The notes under the pieces: generated by a model
Told to the model about the DNA's origin: nothing
Database searches by the model: none
What the model saw: only the letters and a program-made list of their open reading frames with translations
Assembly (NCBI GenBank): GCA_023132505.1
Contig: JAGLYE010000016.1
Coordinates: forward strand, 1 to 14,885
Length of the DNA stretch: 14,885 nucleotides
Source: Bacteroidales bacterium
Lineage (GTDB): Bacteria; Bacteroidota; Bacteroidia; Bacteroidales; B18-G4
Reading direction: 5' to 3'
Shown: in pieces, positions 7,297 through 14,846 of the stretch
How the letters are laid out: the number at the start of each line of letters is the position of its first letter
How positions within the stretch are numbered: the stretch's first letter is position 1
Translations under genes and position numbers: made by a program

Positions 7297-7828
7297 CTTT
7301 TACTTTTCTTTTTAGTTTTTCCTGAAGAACGCCCCTTGCCCGTGATAATTGAGATTTCGAGGTGTTTTCAGAAATATTCAGCATATCACCAATCTCCTTA
7401 TGTGTATATCCTTCAATTACATTGAGGTTAAAAACCATGCGATACCCATCCGGGAGTTCCTGTATCAACTCCAGCAACTCTTTGGCCGACAGTTTGTCAA
7501 TAGCGCTTTCTTCTTCGTTATTGATGGGCTCGGTTTGGTCAAGGCTAACATCTTTCTGGTATTTAACCTTTTTCTTATAGAAATTAATGGCCGTATTTAC
7601 CACGGTTTTGCGGATCCATCCTTCCAGTGATCCTTCATTCCTATAATCCTTCAAATACCTGAATACCTTGATAAAGCCTTCCTGCAAAACGTCTTCGGCT
7701 TCCATCTTGTTTTTTGTGTAACGCAGACAAATGCCAAACATTTTGGGCGCAAACTGCCGGTATAACTCCCCCTGTGTTTTGGAGTCGTTATTCAGACAAC
7801 GTTCTATGAAGTCCTCATCAAAATGCAT
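7289..7828 (-). CDS. ECF-type RNA polymerase sigma factor (cassette 1)
   Basis: A 179-residue sigma-70 family protein. Region 2 (about 21-85) contains AEDVLQEGFIKVF and GSLEGWIRKTVVNTA. Region 4 (about 114-172) contains the DNA-binding helices HKEIGDMLNISENTSKSQLS. The open frame extends 29 codons further upstream to 7915, but that extension is cysteine- and hydrophobic-rich and unlike the family. The ATG at 7826-7828 aligns the N-terminus with the paralogue at 3619-4185 and is chosen. The gene heads the first cassette. It has a leader of dyads (7844-7859, 7883-7907) but no clear Shine-Dalgarno sequence, which is normal for Bacteroidota. Its targets are unknown; autoregulation of the cassette is likely. 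Confidence 0.93.
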   Translation of the reverse strand: MHFDEDFIERCLNNDSKTQGELYRQFAPKMFGICLRYTKNKMEAEDVLQEGFIKVFRYLKDYRNEGSLEGWIRKTVVNTAINFYKKKVKYQKDVSLDQTEPINNEEESAIDKLSAKELLELIQELPDGYRMVFNLNVIEGYTHKEIGDMLNISENTSKSQLSRARGVLQEKLKRKVKGD

Positions 7829-7843
7829 ACAACATAATAAGCA

Positions 7844-7859
7844 CAACACTTTTGTGTTG
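7844..7859. promoter_or_regulatory. Perfect inverted repeat 15 nt upstream of the sigma start
   Basis: CAACAC-tttt-GTGTTG (plus strand) has perfect 6-bp arms and a 4-nt loop, ending 15 nt before the ATG at 7828. In RNA it would form a small hairpin near the ribosome-binding zone. As DNA it could be a repressor site. There is no T tract, so it is not a terminator. Confidence 0.45.
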
Positions 7860-7882
7860 GCTAAAATAATGTTAAAACCCTG

Positions 7883-7907
7883 ACCCTGACACATATAAGT
7901 GTCGGGT
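7883..7907. promoter_or_regulatory. Bulged inverted repeat in the sigma leader
   Basis: ACCC-t-GACAC-atataa-GTGTC-GGGT pairs through nine positions with one bulged base. It shares the ACAC...GTGT arms of the dyad at 7844-7859, with 6 rather than 4 nt between the arms. It overlaps the edge of the candidate promoter at 7907-7932. Operator or leader hairpin are both possible. Confidence 0.45.
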
Positions 7908-7932
7908 AGATACAATTTATCAAAGTAAAGTT
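7907..7932 (-). promoter_or_regulatory. Weak candidate ECF-type promoter for cassette 1
   Basis: On the minus strand TTAACTTT (AAC at 7932-7930) and GTATCTA (7913-7907) are 16 nt apart, loosely echoing AACC-N16-GTCTTAA at 4204-4230. The -10 half is a poor match. It would give a leader of roughly 70 nt that includes both dyads. Confidence 0.22.
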
Positions 7933-8006
7933 AAGGAATTTTTTACTCGATAGGCATTTAAATCCGGATTTTTTGGTTTTAACATAGCGCGCTTATGTCT
8001 ATGCAT
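7920..8006 (-). CDS. Possible 28-residue basic peptide
   Basis: ATG at 8004-8006 to TGA at 7920-7922 encodes 28 residues starting MHRHKRAMLKPKNPDL and ending NSLTLL. It has seven Lys/Arg plus two His and only one acidic residue. It is preceded, at 7-nt spacing, by GGAGGAG (8020-8014), a near-perfect Shine-Dalgarno sequence that is rare in this phylum. No homologue is recognised. It could be a small protein, a leader peptide for the sigma cassette, or chance. The Shine-Dalgarno is the main support. Confidence 0.27.
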   Translation of the reverse strand: MHRHKRAMLKPKNPDLNAYRVKNSLTLL

Positions 8007-8013
8007 TATGGTT

Positions 8014-8020
8014 CTCCTCC
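8014..8020 (-). promoter_or_regulatory. Strong Shine-Dalgarno sequence GGAGGAG
   Basis: On the minus strand GGAGGAG lies 7 nt before the ATG at 8006. None of the large genes in the window shows such a site, which makes this one stand out. Confidence 0.4.
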
Positions 8021-8029
8021 TATTTAAAA

Positions 8030-8060
8030 GAACAATATTGCAATACATCACGTAGACAAA
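8030..8060 (-). promoter_or_regulatory. Weak candidate Bacteroidota housekeeping promoter
   Basis: On the minus strand TTTG (8060-8057) is followed after 19 nt by TATTGTTC (8037-8030), a partial match to the Bacteroidota TTTG / TAnnTTTG pattern. It would place the start of transcription just upstream of the GGAGGAG site. The -7 element has two mismatches. Confidence 0.17.
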
Positions 8061-8081
8061 AATTTTATGAAAAGGGTTGCA

Positions 8082-8096
8082 TGAATATGATATTCA
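8082..8096. promoter_or_regulatory. Perfect 15-bp dyad after the RND gene
   Basis: TGAATAT-g-ATATTCA has 7-bp arms around a single base, 16 nt past the stop of the RND permease gene. The centre is too tight for an RNA hairpin of full length and no T tract follows. A protein-binding site is possible; no regulator is known. Confidence 0.3.
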
Positions 8097-8112
8097 AGCT
8101 TGTCAGATGCGT

Positions 8113-11100
8113 TTATTGTGTTTTATGTCGTGGGATGAAAAGTTTGATTTTTGCAAGGTAAAGCACGTGATACATAGATGGCACGATAACAAGCGTGAGG
8201 AAGGTAGCAAATGTTAAACCATAAATGATGGTCCATGAAATTGGCCCCCAAAACGCAACATTGTCACCTCCCCAATATAATTGTGCGTCGAAAGTTGCCA
8301 GGAAGGATGCAAAGTTAATATTAAGACCCATGGCAAGTGGCAATAAGCCCAGGATGGTAGTGATGGCTGTGAGCAAGACCGGGCGTAACCTTGTTTTTCC
8401 GGCTTCTACGATACATCGGGTCGAATCCTGGACAGATATTACCGCCCCGGAAGACAAGCCAAGTTCTTTTCGCCTGCGACGTTTAAGCAAATCGACATAA
8501 TCTATCAGAACAATAGCATTGTTCACAACAACTCCTGACAGGGAAACAATTCCTATCCCTGTCATTATTACGACAAAATCCATCCCGCTGATCATCAGCC
8601 CGGCGAATACTCCAATTGTGCTGAAGATCACACTGAATATGATAATGGCAGGTTTAACAATAGAGTTGAACTGAGATACAAGGATGATGGTGATAAGGGA
8701 AATGGCGATCAAAAGGGCATTTATCAGGAACGCCATAGATTCTTCTTGTTCTTCCTGTTCACCGGTAAACTTATAATTATATCCGGGAGGCATATCAAAA
8801 TATAGCATCTGGGCCTTTAGCTGCTCATTTATCTTGGTGGCATTATAACCTTCTACCACATTGGAGTAAATTGTCACTGCCCTTTCCATATCCTTTCTTT
8901 TTACCGAGCCGTAAGTAGAGGTATAGCTAATTTCAGCAACAGCGGATATCGGAACCTGTGTAATCTTTCCGGTTGAAGGGCTCCTGAAGGTGATCATTTG
9001 ATTCAGCAATGCAGGAAGGTTGTAGCGGTATTCCTCTTTTAGCCTGAGCTGTATGGGATATTCATCTTCACCAACCTTAAACCCTGATACTTCTTTTCCG
9101 AATAGAGCCGTACGGATTGTGCTTGCGATCTGTACCGTTGACAGTCCGAAACGCCTGGCCTTATCGCGGTCGATATTGATAATAATCTCCGGCTTGCCAA
9201 GGTCAAGGTCGATTTTAAGTCCTTCAATACCCTCAATATTAGCAGTATTCAAATATGCCTGAATCGTATCGGAAAGGTAAACCAACTGATCGAACTCCCT
9301 GCCGAGGATCTCAAGGTTGATCGGTTTCCCGGCCGGTGGGCCCTCATTTTGCTTTTCGATGGTCATTTCAACCCCCGGGTACCTGCCTAAAAGGGTCTCA
9401 CTCAACTGAACCAGTATATCGCCCGTGTTTATACCCTCTCTATCCTCATAATCAATAAACGAAATAGTGATCAATCCCCTGAACATCTTTTCTGACATGT
9501 CGTTGATATCATCTTCGAGCCTGGCTCCGGCACCCACTGTTGTGAGAACGGACTTTACAACTGATTGATTTGGCTCCAGGACAGCAAATACATCTTCCTC
9601 AAGCGTCTTCATAAACTCGTTTGTAGCTGTAATGTCGGTCCCAATAGGCAAGTCAGCGAGGACATTGATATACTTCGGGTCACTCGATGGGAAGTTAATC
9701 ACATTGGGATTACTGTTGAAATATATGTATATCGTGAGGATGAGCACTACAAGAGTGGATCCGATGAAATAGAAAGAATTGTTTTTACGAAGGGCAAAGC
9801 TTATCAGTTTAAGGTAGCCATTTTCGAGTTTAATCAGAAATATATTCTGGAACCACCTTGCGGCCCGGTTCAACACATAAGTATTCAGGATTCCGATGAT
9901 GGCAAAAATTGCACATAAAGTACCCATGGTGTTGATACCTCCCAGATAGAAAAATACTGACATCAGCGCAAGGATGCCTGTAATAATGAGTGACCGTTTG
10001 ATGTTCGGTTTTGGATTCTGATCACCTGCTTTGATGAAAGTAGATGAAATCACCGGAATGATCACCAATGCAACAAAAAGTGAAGACGACAAAACAATTA
10101 TCAGGGTTAAAGGAAGGTACTTCATGAACTCTCCCATTATACTATCCCAGAAGAGTAATGGGAAAAAGGCTGCCAAAGTAGTGGCAGTAGAGGTGATGAT
10201 CGGAATTGCGATCTCTCCCACTGCCCGTCTGGCTGCTTCAAGTTTTCCATATCCCCGGTCCACAAAACGGTAGATGTTTTCAACCACCACAATGGCATTG
10301 TCGACAAGCATACCCAGGGCCAGGATGAGGGCAAAGAGTACTATCATATTGATTCTGGATCCCATGAGCCCAAGAATCATGAATGACAGGAACATAGACA
10401 TGGGAATGGCAAAGCCGACAAACAGGGAATTCCTGGTTCCCAGGAAAAAGAAAAGTACGAGGATCACTAAGATCACACCCATGATCATGCTGTTCTCCAG
10501 GTTGCTGAGCTGGTCCCTGACCATCACCGACTGGTCGTTTGTGTAATCGATGCGCAGGTTTGAGGGCAGCCTTTTTGTTGCAACCGCATCATCAATTATT
10601 TCAAATACCTGATCGGTAGCATTTAACAGGTTTTTACCGCTTTTTTTGATTACCTGAAGGGAAACGACAGGATGCCGGTCGAGACGCGTAAAGCTCCTGG
10701 GCTCTTCAAAGCCATAAATAACCTCCGCTACATCGCGCATGTACACAATATTGTGATTTTCCCACTTCACGATAATGTCGCTGATCTCAGATGGATCAGC
10801 AAATTCGCCGATGACCCTGATCGAGCGCCGGCTGTTTCCAAGTTTTATCTCTCCACCCGACATGGATATATTCTCATAGGCAATGGCTTTTTCAATATCG
10901 TCGAAATTAAGCTCGAAAACATTCAGCTTATGCATGTCCACATTAATCTGTACTTCTCGTTCGTTGATCCCGGTAATATTGACTTTTGAGATTTCCGGTA
11001 CCCTTTCGATCTCGTCTTCAAGGAACTCTGCATACTCCTTGAGTTCGTTAATGCTATAATCACCGGAAAGGTTGATATTCATGATGGGGAATTCCGACAG

Positions 11101-11532
11101 GTCCAGATCGATCACCACGGGATCCGTCAAAAGGTTATCCGGCAATTCGCCTTTGGCTTTATCAACGGCATCCTTGACTTCCTGAAGGGCATCTTCGATC
11201 TTAATATTGGTATTAAACTCAACAAAGATGGCTGAAATGTCCTGTGTAGAGGTTGAACGGATTTCCTTTACCCCTTTAGCCGATTCAATTTCCTTTTCGA
11301 GTGGCCGGGTGATGAGGTTCTCAATATCCAGGGGCGGGTTGCCCGGATACATGGTCTGGACGAAGATTGTCGGCCAAACCAGGTCGGGGAACAACTCCTT
11401 GGGGAGAGAGCGGTAAGAATAAAAGCCAAATCCTAACAAAAGGATCATCATGAGAAAAACAGTATTCTTGTTTCTCAGGGCCCATGAACTGAGCTTGAAT
11501 TCCCGGATAACTTCTTTCTCCTTGATTTCCAT
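8113..11532 (-). CDS. RND-family efflux permease (AcrB-like)
   Basis: A 1139-residue inner-membrane proton-driven exporter. It has the two-fold RND plan: TM1 (about 24-40), a periplasmic porter domain (about 41-345), TM2-6 (about 346-500), a second periplasmic domain (about 605-930) and a final TM bundle (about 935-1128). TM4 carries GMLVDNAIVVVEN (407-419), with Asp411 at the proton-relay position; the twin on the second half is VVVNNAIVLIDYVD. This pattern resembles hydrophobic-amphiphilic (HAE-type) exporters more than metal-ion CusA types. Residues 513-531 and 534-553 add two hydrophobic helices between TM6 and TM7, beyond the usual twelve and making the protein longer than typical AcrB (about 1050). 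The start abuts the adaptor stop (TAAATG). Together with the adaptor and TolC-like protein it should form a tripartite pump. The substrate cannot be predicted. Confidence 0.95.
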   Translation of the reverse strand: MEIKEKEVIREFKLSSWALRNKNTVFLMMILLLGFGFYSYRSLPKELFPDLVWPTIFVQTMYPGNPPLDIENLITRPLEKEIESAKGVKEIRSTSTQDISAIFVEFNTNIKIEDALQEVKDAVDKAKGELPDNLLTDPVVIDLDLSEFPIMNINLSGDYSINELKEYAEFLEDEIERVPEISKVNITGINEREVQINVDMHKLNVFELNFDDIEKAIAYENISMSGGEIKLGNSRRSIRVIGEFADPSEISDIIVKWENHNIVYMRDVAEVIYGFEEPRSFTRLDRHPVVSLQVIKKSGKNLLNATDQVFEIIDDAVATKRLPSNLRIDYTNDQSVMVRDQLSNLENSMIMGVILVILVLFFFLGTRNSLFVGFAIPMSMFLSFMILGLMGSRINMIVLFALILALGMLVDNAIVVVENIYRFVDRGYGKLEAARRAVGEIAIPIITSTATTLAAFFPLLFWDSIMGEFMKYLPLTLIIVLSSSLFVALVIIPVISSTFIKAGDQNPKPNIKRSLIITGILALMSVFFYLGGINTMGTLCAIFAIIGILNTYVLNRAARWFQNIFLIKLENGYLKLISFALRKNNSFYFIGSTLVVLILTIYIYFNSNPNVINFPSSDPKYINVLADLPIGTDITATNEFMKTLEEDVFAVLEPNQSVVKSVLTTVGAGARLEDDINDMSEKMFRGLITISFIDYEDREGINTGDILVQLSETLLGRYPGVEMTIEKQNEGPPAGKPINLEILGREFDQLVYLSDTIQAYLNTANIEGIEGLKIDLDLGKPEIIINIDRDKARRFGLSTVQIASTIRTALFGKEVSGFKVGEDEYPIQLRLKEEYRYNLPALLNQMITFRSPSTGKITQVPISAVAEISYTSTYGSVKRKDMERAVTIYSNVVEGYNATKINEQLKAQMLYFDMPPGYNYKFTGEQEEQEESMAFLINALLIAISLITIILVSQFNSIVKPAIIIFSVIFSTIGVFAGLMISGMDFVVIMTGIGIVSLSGVVVNNAIVLIDYVDLLKRRRRKELGLSSGAVISVQDSTRCIVEAGKTRLRPVLLTAITTILGLLPLAMGLNINFASFLATFDAQLYWGGDNVAFWGPISWTIIYGLTFATFLTLVIVPSMYHVLYLAKIKLFIPRHKTQ

Positions 11533-12681
11533 TTAAATAATTTTTACTTCTGTACCGGCGGTAACCAGTGAATAACCTTCGATAATAACCTGATCGCCAG
11601 GGTTCAGGCCTGATAATATCATTGTTTCATCGTTGTATGACATCCCGGAGGTGATGTAGACCTTTTTGGCGATGGCTTTTCCATCGACCTCTTTGACAAT
11701 ATATACGTATTCACCCTGAATGTCTTCTTTAATAACGATAGAGGGAATAATAAGGGCATTGTTTTCATTGAAGTCCAGAAAGGTAATGAGCGCAAGGATA
11801 TTTGGCTTCAGCTGCCCATCGATATTATCGATCCTTAGCTCAACTGGAAATGTGCGGTTACCCAGATTGACAACATTGCCGGTGCGTTCCACAGCTACTT
11901 TCATTTCAATAGATGGAAAGGTAGGGAAAGTCAGTTCCACCACATCACCCTTGTTGATCACCGGGAGGTATTTTTCTGAAACGTTGGAAGAGATCTTGAG
12001 CTTATTCAGGTTGATCACCTGCATCAGCTGAAACCCGGGCATTGCCAATTCCCCTTCCTCAATAAAGATTGCATCAACGATCCCATTGATCGGGGATTTA
12101 ACATATGCCATATCAAGTTGTGCCTGCAGGGTTAGCAACTTGCTTTCCATGGCTTCCTTATTATTCTTGGCCTGAAGGTATTGTACTTCTGAACCGATAT
12201 TCTTATCCCAGAGTTGCTTTTGCTTCTCGTAAAGCGTGTTGGCCATCTCCTGCTGTGTTTTTATTTCCTGAATTGTGTTTTCGGTAATACTCGTGTTAAG
12301 CCTGGCAAGTAACTGCCCTTTTTTGACATGATCCCCTTCCTCTACCAGAATCTCTTTGACCTGGCCATTGATCTCCGGGCTGATAAATGCCTTTTCAACT
12401 GCATCAACATTCCCGCTGACCTGGAAATAATGATTGAATGGGCGCTCTTGCAGCCTATCGATCGTTACCGGGCTTATGAATTGTTCCCCTGTTTCTCCGA
12501 GTGATGCAAGCTCCTGCTCAAGCTCTTTGATCTTGATGTTCAGCCGGACTACCTCATCCTTATATTCCCTGATCTGGCTTTTGACCGCTTCCTTTTCGTC
12601 GACAGGATCGCATGATGCTGCTATAAGGATGATTATTGCAATGGAAAGGACTTTTCTCATTGTGTGGTTTATTAATTGCAT
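11533..12681 (-). CDS. Efflux RND periplasmic adaptor (membrane fusion protein), lipoprotein
   Basis: A 382-residue adaptor that links the RND permease to the outer-membrane channel. A signal with lipobox AASC puts the lipidated Cys at residue 24. A predicted coiled coil follows immediately (about 29-62). The lipoyl-like half-motifs are at about 100-128 (INGQVKEILVEEGDHVKKGQ) and 192-222 (VKSPINGIVDAIFIEEGELA), flanking an alpha-helical hairpin (about 130-190). Beta-barrel and membrane-proximal domains (about 225-382) complete it. The first ATG (12679-12681) overlaps the FKBP stop as TAATG, implying coupling. Met8 (start at 12660) would give a more standard signal peptide and is an equally good start. 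Its stop abuts the RND start. Confidence 0.94.
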   Translation of the reverse strand: MQLINHTMRKVLSIAIIILIAASCDPVDEKEAVKSQIREYKDEVVRLNIKIKELEQELASLGETGEQFISPVTIDRLQERPFNHYFQVSGNVDAVEKAFISPEINGQVKEILVEEGDHVKKGQLLARLNTSITENTIQEIKTQQEMANTLYEKQKQLWDKNIGSEVQYLQAKNNKEAMESKLLTLQAQLDMAYVKSPINGIVDAIFIEEGELAMPGFQLMQVINLNKLKISSNVSEKYLPVINKGDVVELTFPTFPSIEMKVAVERTGNVVNLGNRTFPVELRIDNIDGQLKPNILALITFLDFNENNALIIPSIVIKEDIQGEYVYIVKEVDGKAIAKKVYITSGMSYNDETMILSGLNPGDQVIIEGYSLVTAGTEVKII

Positions 12682-13382
12682 TAATAGATCTTAATAAGTT
12701 CAACATTGTAGATAAGGGTTTCACCTCCAAACATGACGTTGGGGATACCCTCATCACCATAAGCAAGACCGGATGGGATGAAAAGCTCATATATGCTTCC
12801 GGTATTCATAAGTTGGAGGCCCCCCGACAATCCGCTTATTACCTTTGACAATCTCACCCCCTGTGGGCCGCGCTGGTATGATTCATCAAATGTTGAACCA
12901 TCGATGAACATAGCCCTGTAATGGATCAGTACGCTGTCATTGGCAACAGGTGTTGGCCCGTTTCCTTTCTTAAGGATCCTGTATTGCAGTCCATCCGGCA
13001 GTTGTATAACCCCTTCACGCATTTTGTTCTGGGCCATGAAGAGGGCGCCGTCTTCTTTATTTTGACGTATCCTGGCAAGAATCTGTTCCTGTTGCTTCTC
13101 CTGGCTTTGTTTGTTGATTTCATCAAAAAAGACAAGTTTTACGGAATCAGGGAAATCATCTTTTCCGTTTACTGTATTATAGAAGCCCTTGTAGAAGGCC
13201 TCAGGGTTGGGTTCGTATCCATTCGCTTTGAGCACATTGGCATAATCGGATCCGATGATATAGCTTAAAGAGTCATTGTGATCTTTCAGCTGTACGGAGG
13301 AGGGATCATTGCCCGTTTCGCAAGCTGCCAGGAAGCATGCAGACAGGAGCAGTACAAATAACTTTTGGGATGGGTTTTTCAT
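12681..13382 (-). CDS. FKBP-type peptidyl-prolyl isomerase lipoprotein (Mip-like)
   Basis: A 233-residue protein with lipobox LAAC (18-21), an alpha-helical FKBP N-terminal dimerisation-like domain (about 34-125, Lys/Gln-rich helix 90-125) and a C-terminal FKBP domain (about 138-233). Conserved pocket elements seen are IHYRAMFIDGSTFDESY (Tyr155, Asp166) and GLAYGDEG (Tyr208). The usual Trp of the VIxGW motif is absent: residues 181-185 read VISGL. Ile-Pro at the usual IPPNATL site is replaced by VMFGGETL. Catalysis may be reduced, leaving a chaperone function. It acts in the periplasm, lipid-anchored. It lies between the TolC-like and adaptor genes and overlaps the adaptor start by 1 nt, so it may help fold or assemble the pump. 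That role is inferred. Confidence 0.92.
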   Translation of the reverse strand: MKNPSQKLFVLLLSACFLAACETGNDPSSVQLKDHNDSLSYIIGSDYANVLKANGYEPNPEAFYKGFYNTVNGKDDFPDSVKLVFFDEINKQSQEKQQEQILARIRQNKEDGALFMAQNKMREGVIQLPDGLQYRILKKGNGPTPVANDSVLIHYRAMFIDGSTFDESYQRGPQGVRLSKVISGLSGGLQLMNTGSIYELFIPSGLAYGDEGIPNVMFGGETLIYNVELIKIY

Positions 13383-13439
13383 GGTTGTTTTATTTATGGA
13401 TGTGAGTATCCTGTTATGATATATTCCAGATGCTGCTTA

Positions 13440-14789
13440 TCACTCACTGTACATAAGTTTTTCAAGTGTCAGCTTTTTTATGAGTACTCGCTGCATGGCG
13501 ACGATGTAATCTGAAGTATTGGTAAGAAACTGGTTGTTCGCCTGTAGCAAATCAAGGCTGGTTGAGATTCCTTCTTTGTATTTTTCGCTTGTGATCCGGA
13601 GGATCTTTTCCGCGGTATTCATCGCCCTGGATTTATTCATCATTACCAGGTAAGCATTATGAAATTCCGACTGTGCCGTTTGAACCTGTATGGTCAAGCC
13701 TGTACGCAACTGTTCATTGGCAATGTCCAGTTTATCAAGATTAATCCTGGCCTGTTGTACTCTGGACCTACGCATTCCACTGCTCCATATCGGGATGTTC
13801 ATTTCCACCCCCCAGAAGGAAGAGCCATACCATTTTTCTTCAGGGTTGAAAAAACTCCAGTTTGAACGTTGCGCCTGCGTCTGATAATTGATGAAAGCCA
13901 AAAGAGATGGCATATATTCCGATTTTTCAAGCCTAAGCTGGAGCTCAGCGATCTGTTGCTGGGTCTTCAAAATACGGTAATCGATATTATTCTCGTAATT
14001 AAACGGCTCTTCAAGCAAGGCTGTATAATTGACCTGTGCCAGCAAGTCATCCAGTTCGTCGGTAACGGTTACAAAATCCCCTATTTTCAACCCACACAAG
14101 AACTTAAGGTATGCATAAGCAATCTCAACCTGGGTTTCAGTAAGAATGATATTTGCCTCGAGGTCGGAAACAATGAGTTCCAGTTGATCAACATCAGTCT
14201 CTTCGGCAAATCCGGCCTCATAAGTGATCTTTGTCTCATAAAGCATTTTTTCCATATACTGCATGGTGCTGTCGAGAATGTTTTTGGTGTCTTCAGCAAC
14301 AAGGACCCTGTAGTATGAGGCCGAAACTGCTTCGTTCATGTCGAGCTTATTCTTGATGAACTGCTGTTTGGTCTTTTCAAGAAAACGCTTGGAAGCCTGC
14401 ACTCCCACGATATATTTTCCGTCGAAGATCAGCTGTGATGCAGTGGCATCAGCCGCAGCATTGTATTTGGTCCCAAACTGAATTTCCTGTCCGGGGTCAT
14501 CAGGGCCGAAAGCTCCCGGAGGGATGATCATGGTGGGCAGGGCAATATAATCGGTATAGTTTATTGATGCATTGACCTGAGGGAACCCTATAGCCATATA
14601 TTCCTTTACTTGTTGCTCGGCAGATTCAATGTTCTTATAGGAAGTCAGGATGTCGTAGTTGTTCTCATAGGCAAAATCAATTGCCTCCCTTAGCGTAAAG
14701 CGGTATTCTGTTTGTGCAGAAAGATTCTGGCTTAAAAATACCCCCAGCAAGCAAACCAATACCGGGAATGCGTAAAAAACTTTTTTCAT
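13440..14789 (-). CDS. TolC-family outer-membrane efflux channel
   Basis: A 449-residue outer-membrane factor. The signal peptide (1-25, FPVLVCLLGVFLSQNLSAQ) is cleaved near SAQ. Two repeats follow, each with long amphipathic helices (about 34-65, 130-215, 275-300 and 340-440), plus beta-strand segments (about 70-125 and 300-340). The N-terminal TLREAIDFAYENNYDI is the typical OEP opening. Length matches the family (about 420-490). It is first in the visible operon and is followed by a 57-nt gap to the FKBP gene. It should trimerise and form the exit duct for the pump. The true promoter lies upstream of or near the window edge. Confidence 0.95.
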   Translation of the reverse strand: MKKVFYAFPVLVCLLGVFLSQNLSAQTEYRFTLREAIDFAYENNYDILTSYKNIESAEQQVKEYMAIGFPQVNASINYTDYIALPTMIIPPGAFGPDDPGQEIQFGTKYNAAADATASQLIFDGKYIVGVQASKRFLEKTKQQFIKNKLDMNEAVSASYYRVLVAEDTKNILDSTMQYMEKMLYETKITYEAGFAEETDVDQLELIVSDLEANIILTETQVEIAYAYLKFLCGLKIGDFVTVTDELDDLLAQVNYTALLEEPFNYENNIDYRILKTQQQIAELQLRLEKSEYMPSLLAFINYQTQAQRSNWSFFNPEEKWYGSSFWGVEMNIPIWSSGMRRSRVQQARINLDKLDIANEQLRTGLTIQVQTAQSEFHNAYLVMMNKSRAMNTAEKILRITSEKYKEGISTSLDLLQANNQFLTNTSDYIVAMQRVLIKKLTLEKLMYSE

Positions 14790-14846
14790 TACATCGATTC
14801 GTTTTTTATCCGTCAGGATACCTGTATGACGCTTGACCCAAGTATT

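Noticed and set aside
6277..7425. Plus-strand open frames opposite the cassette 1 barrel gene (6277-6735, 6839-7261, 6952-7425)
   Set aside because: Composition is antisense-like and no motif is recognised; the minus-strand reading has full domain support.
7829..7915. N-terminal extension of the cassette 1 sigma factor to 7915
   Set aside because: The extra 29 residues are Cys-rich and unlike ECF N-termini; the ATG at 7828 aligns with the paralogue, and the extension covers the dyads.
7982..7998. ACATA-GCGCGCT-TATGT dyad as a terminator of the RND operon
   Set aside because: Neither strand has a trailing T tract and the stem has a bulge. It also lies inside the small ORF candidate.
14812..14830. 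GTCA...TGAC and ATAC-CT-GTAT half-palindromes upstream of the TolC-like gene
   Set aside because: The two symmetry centres do not coincide, so a single repressor operator is not supported.
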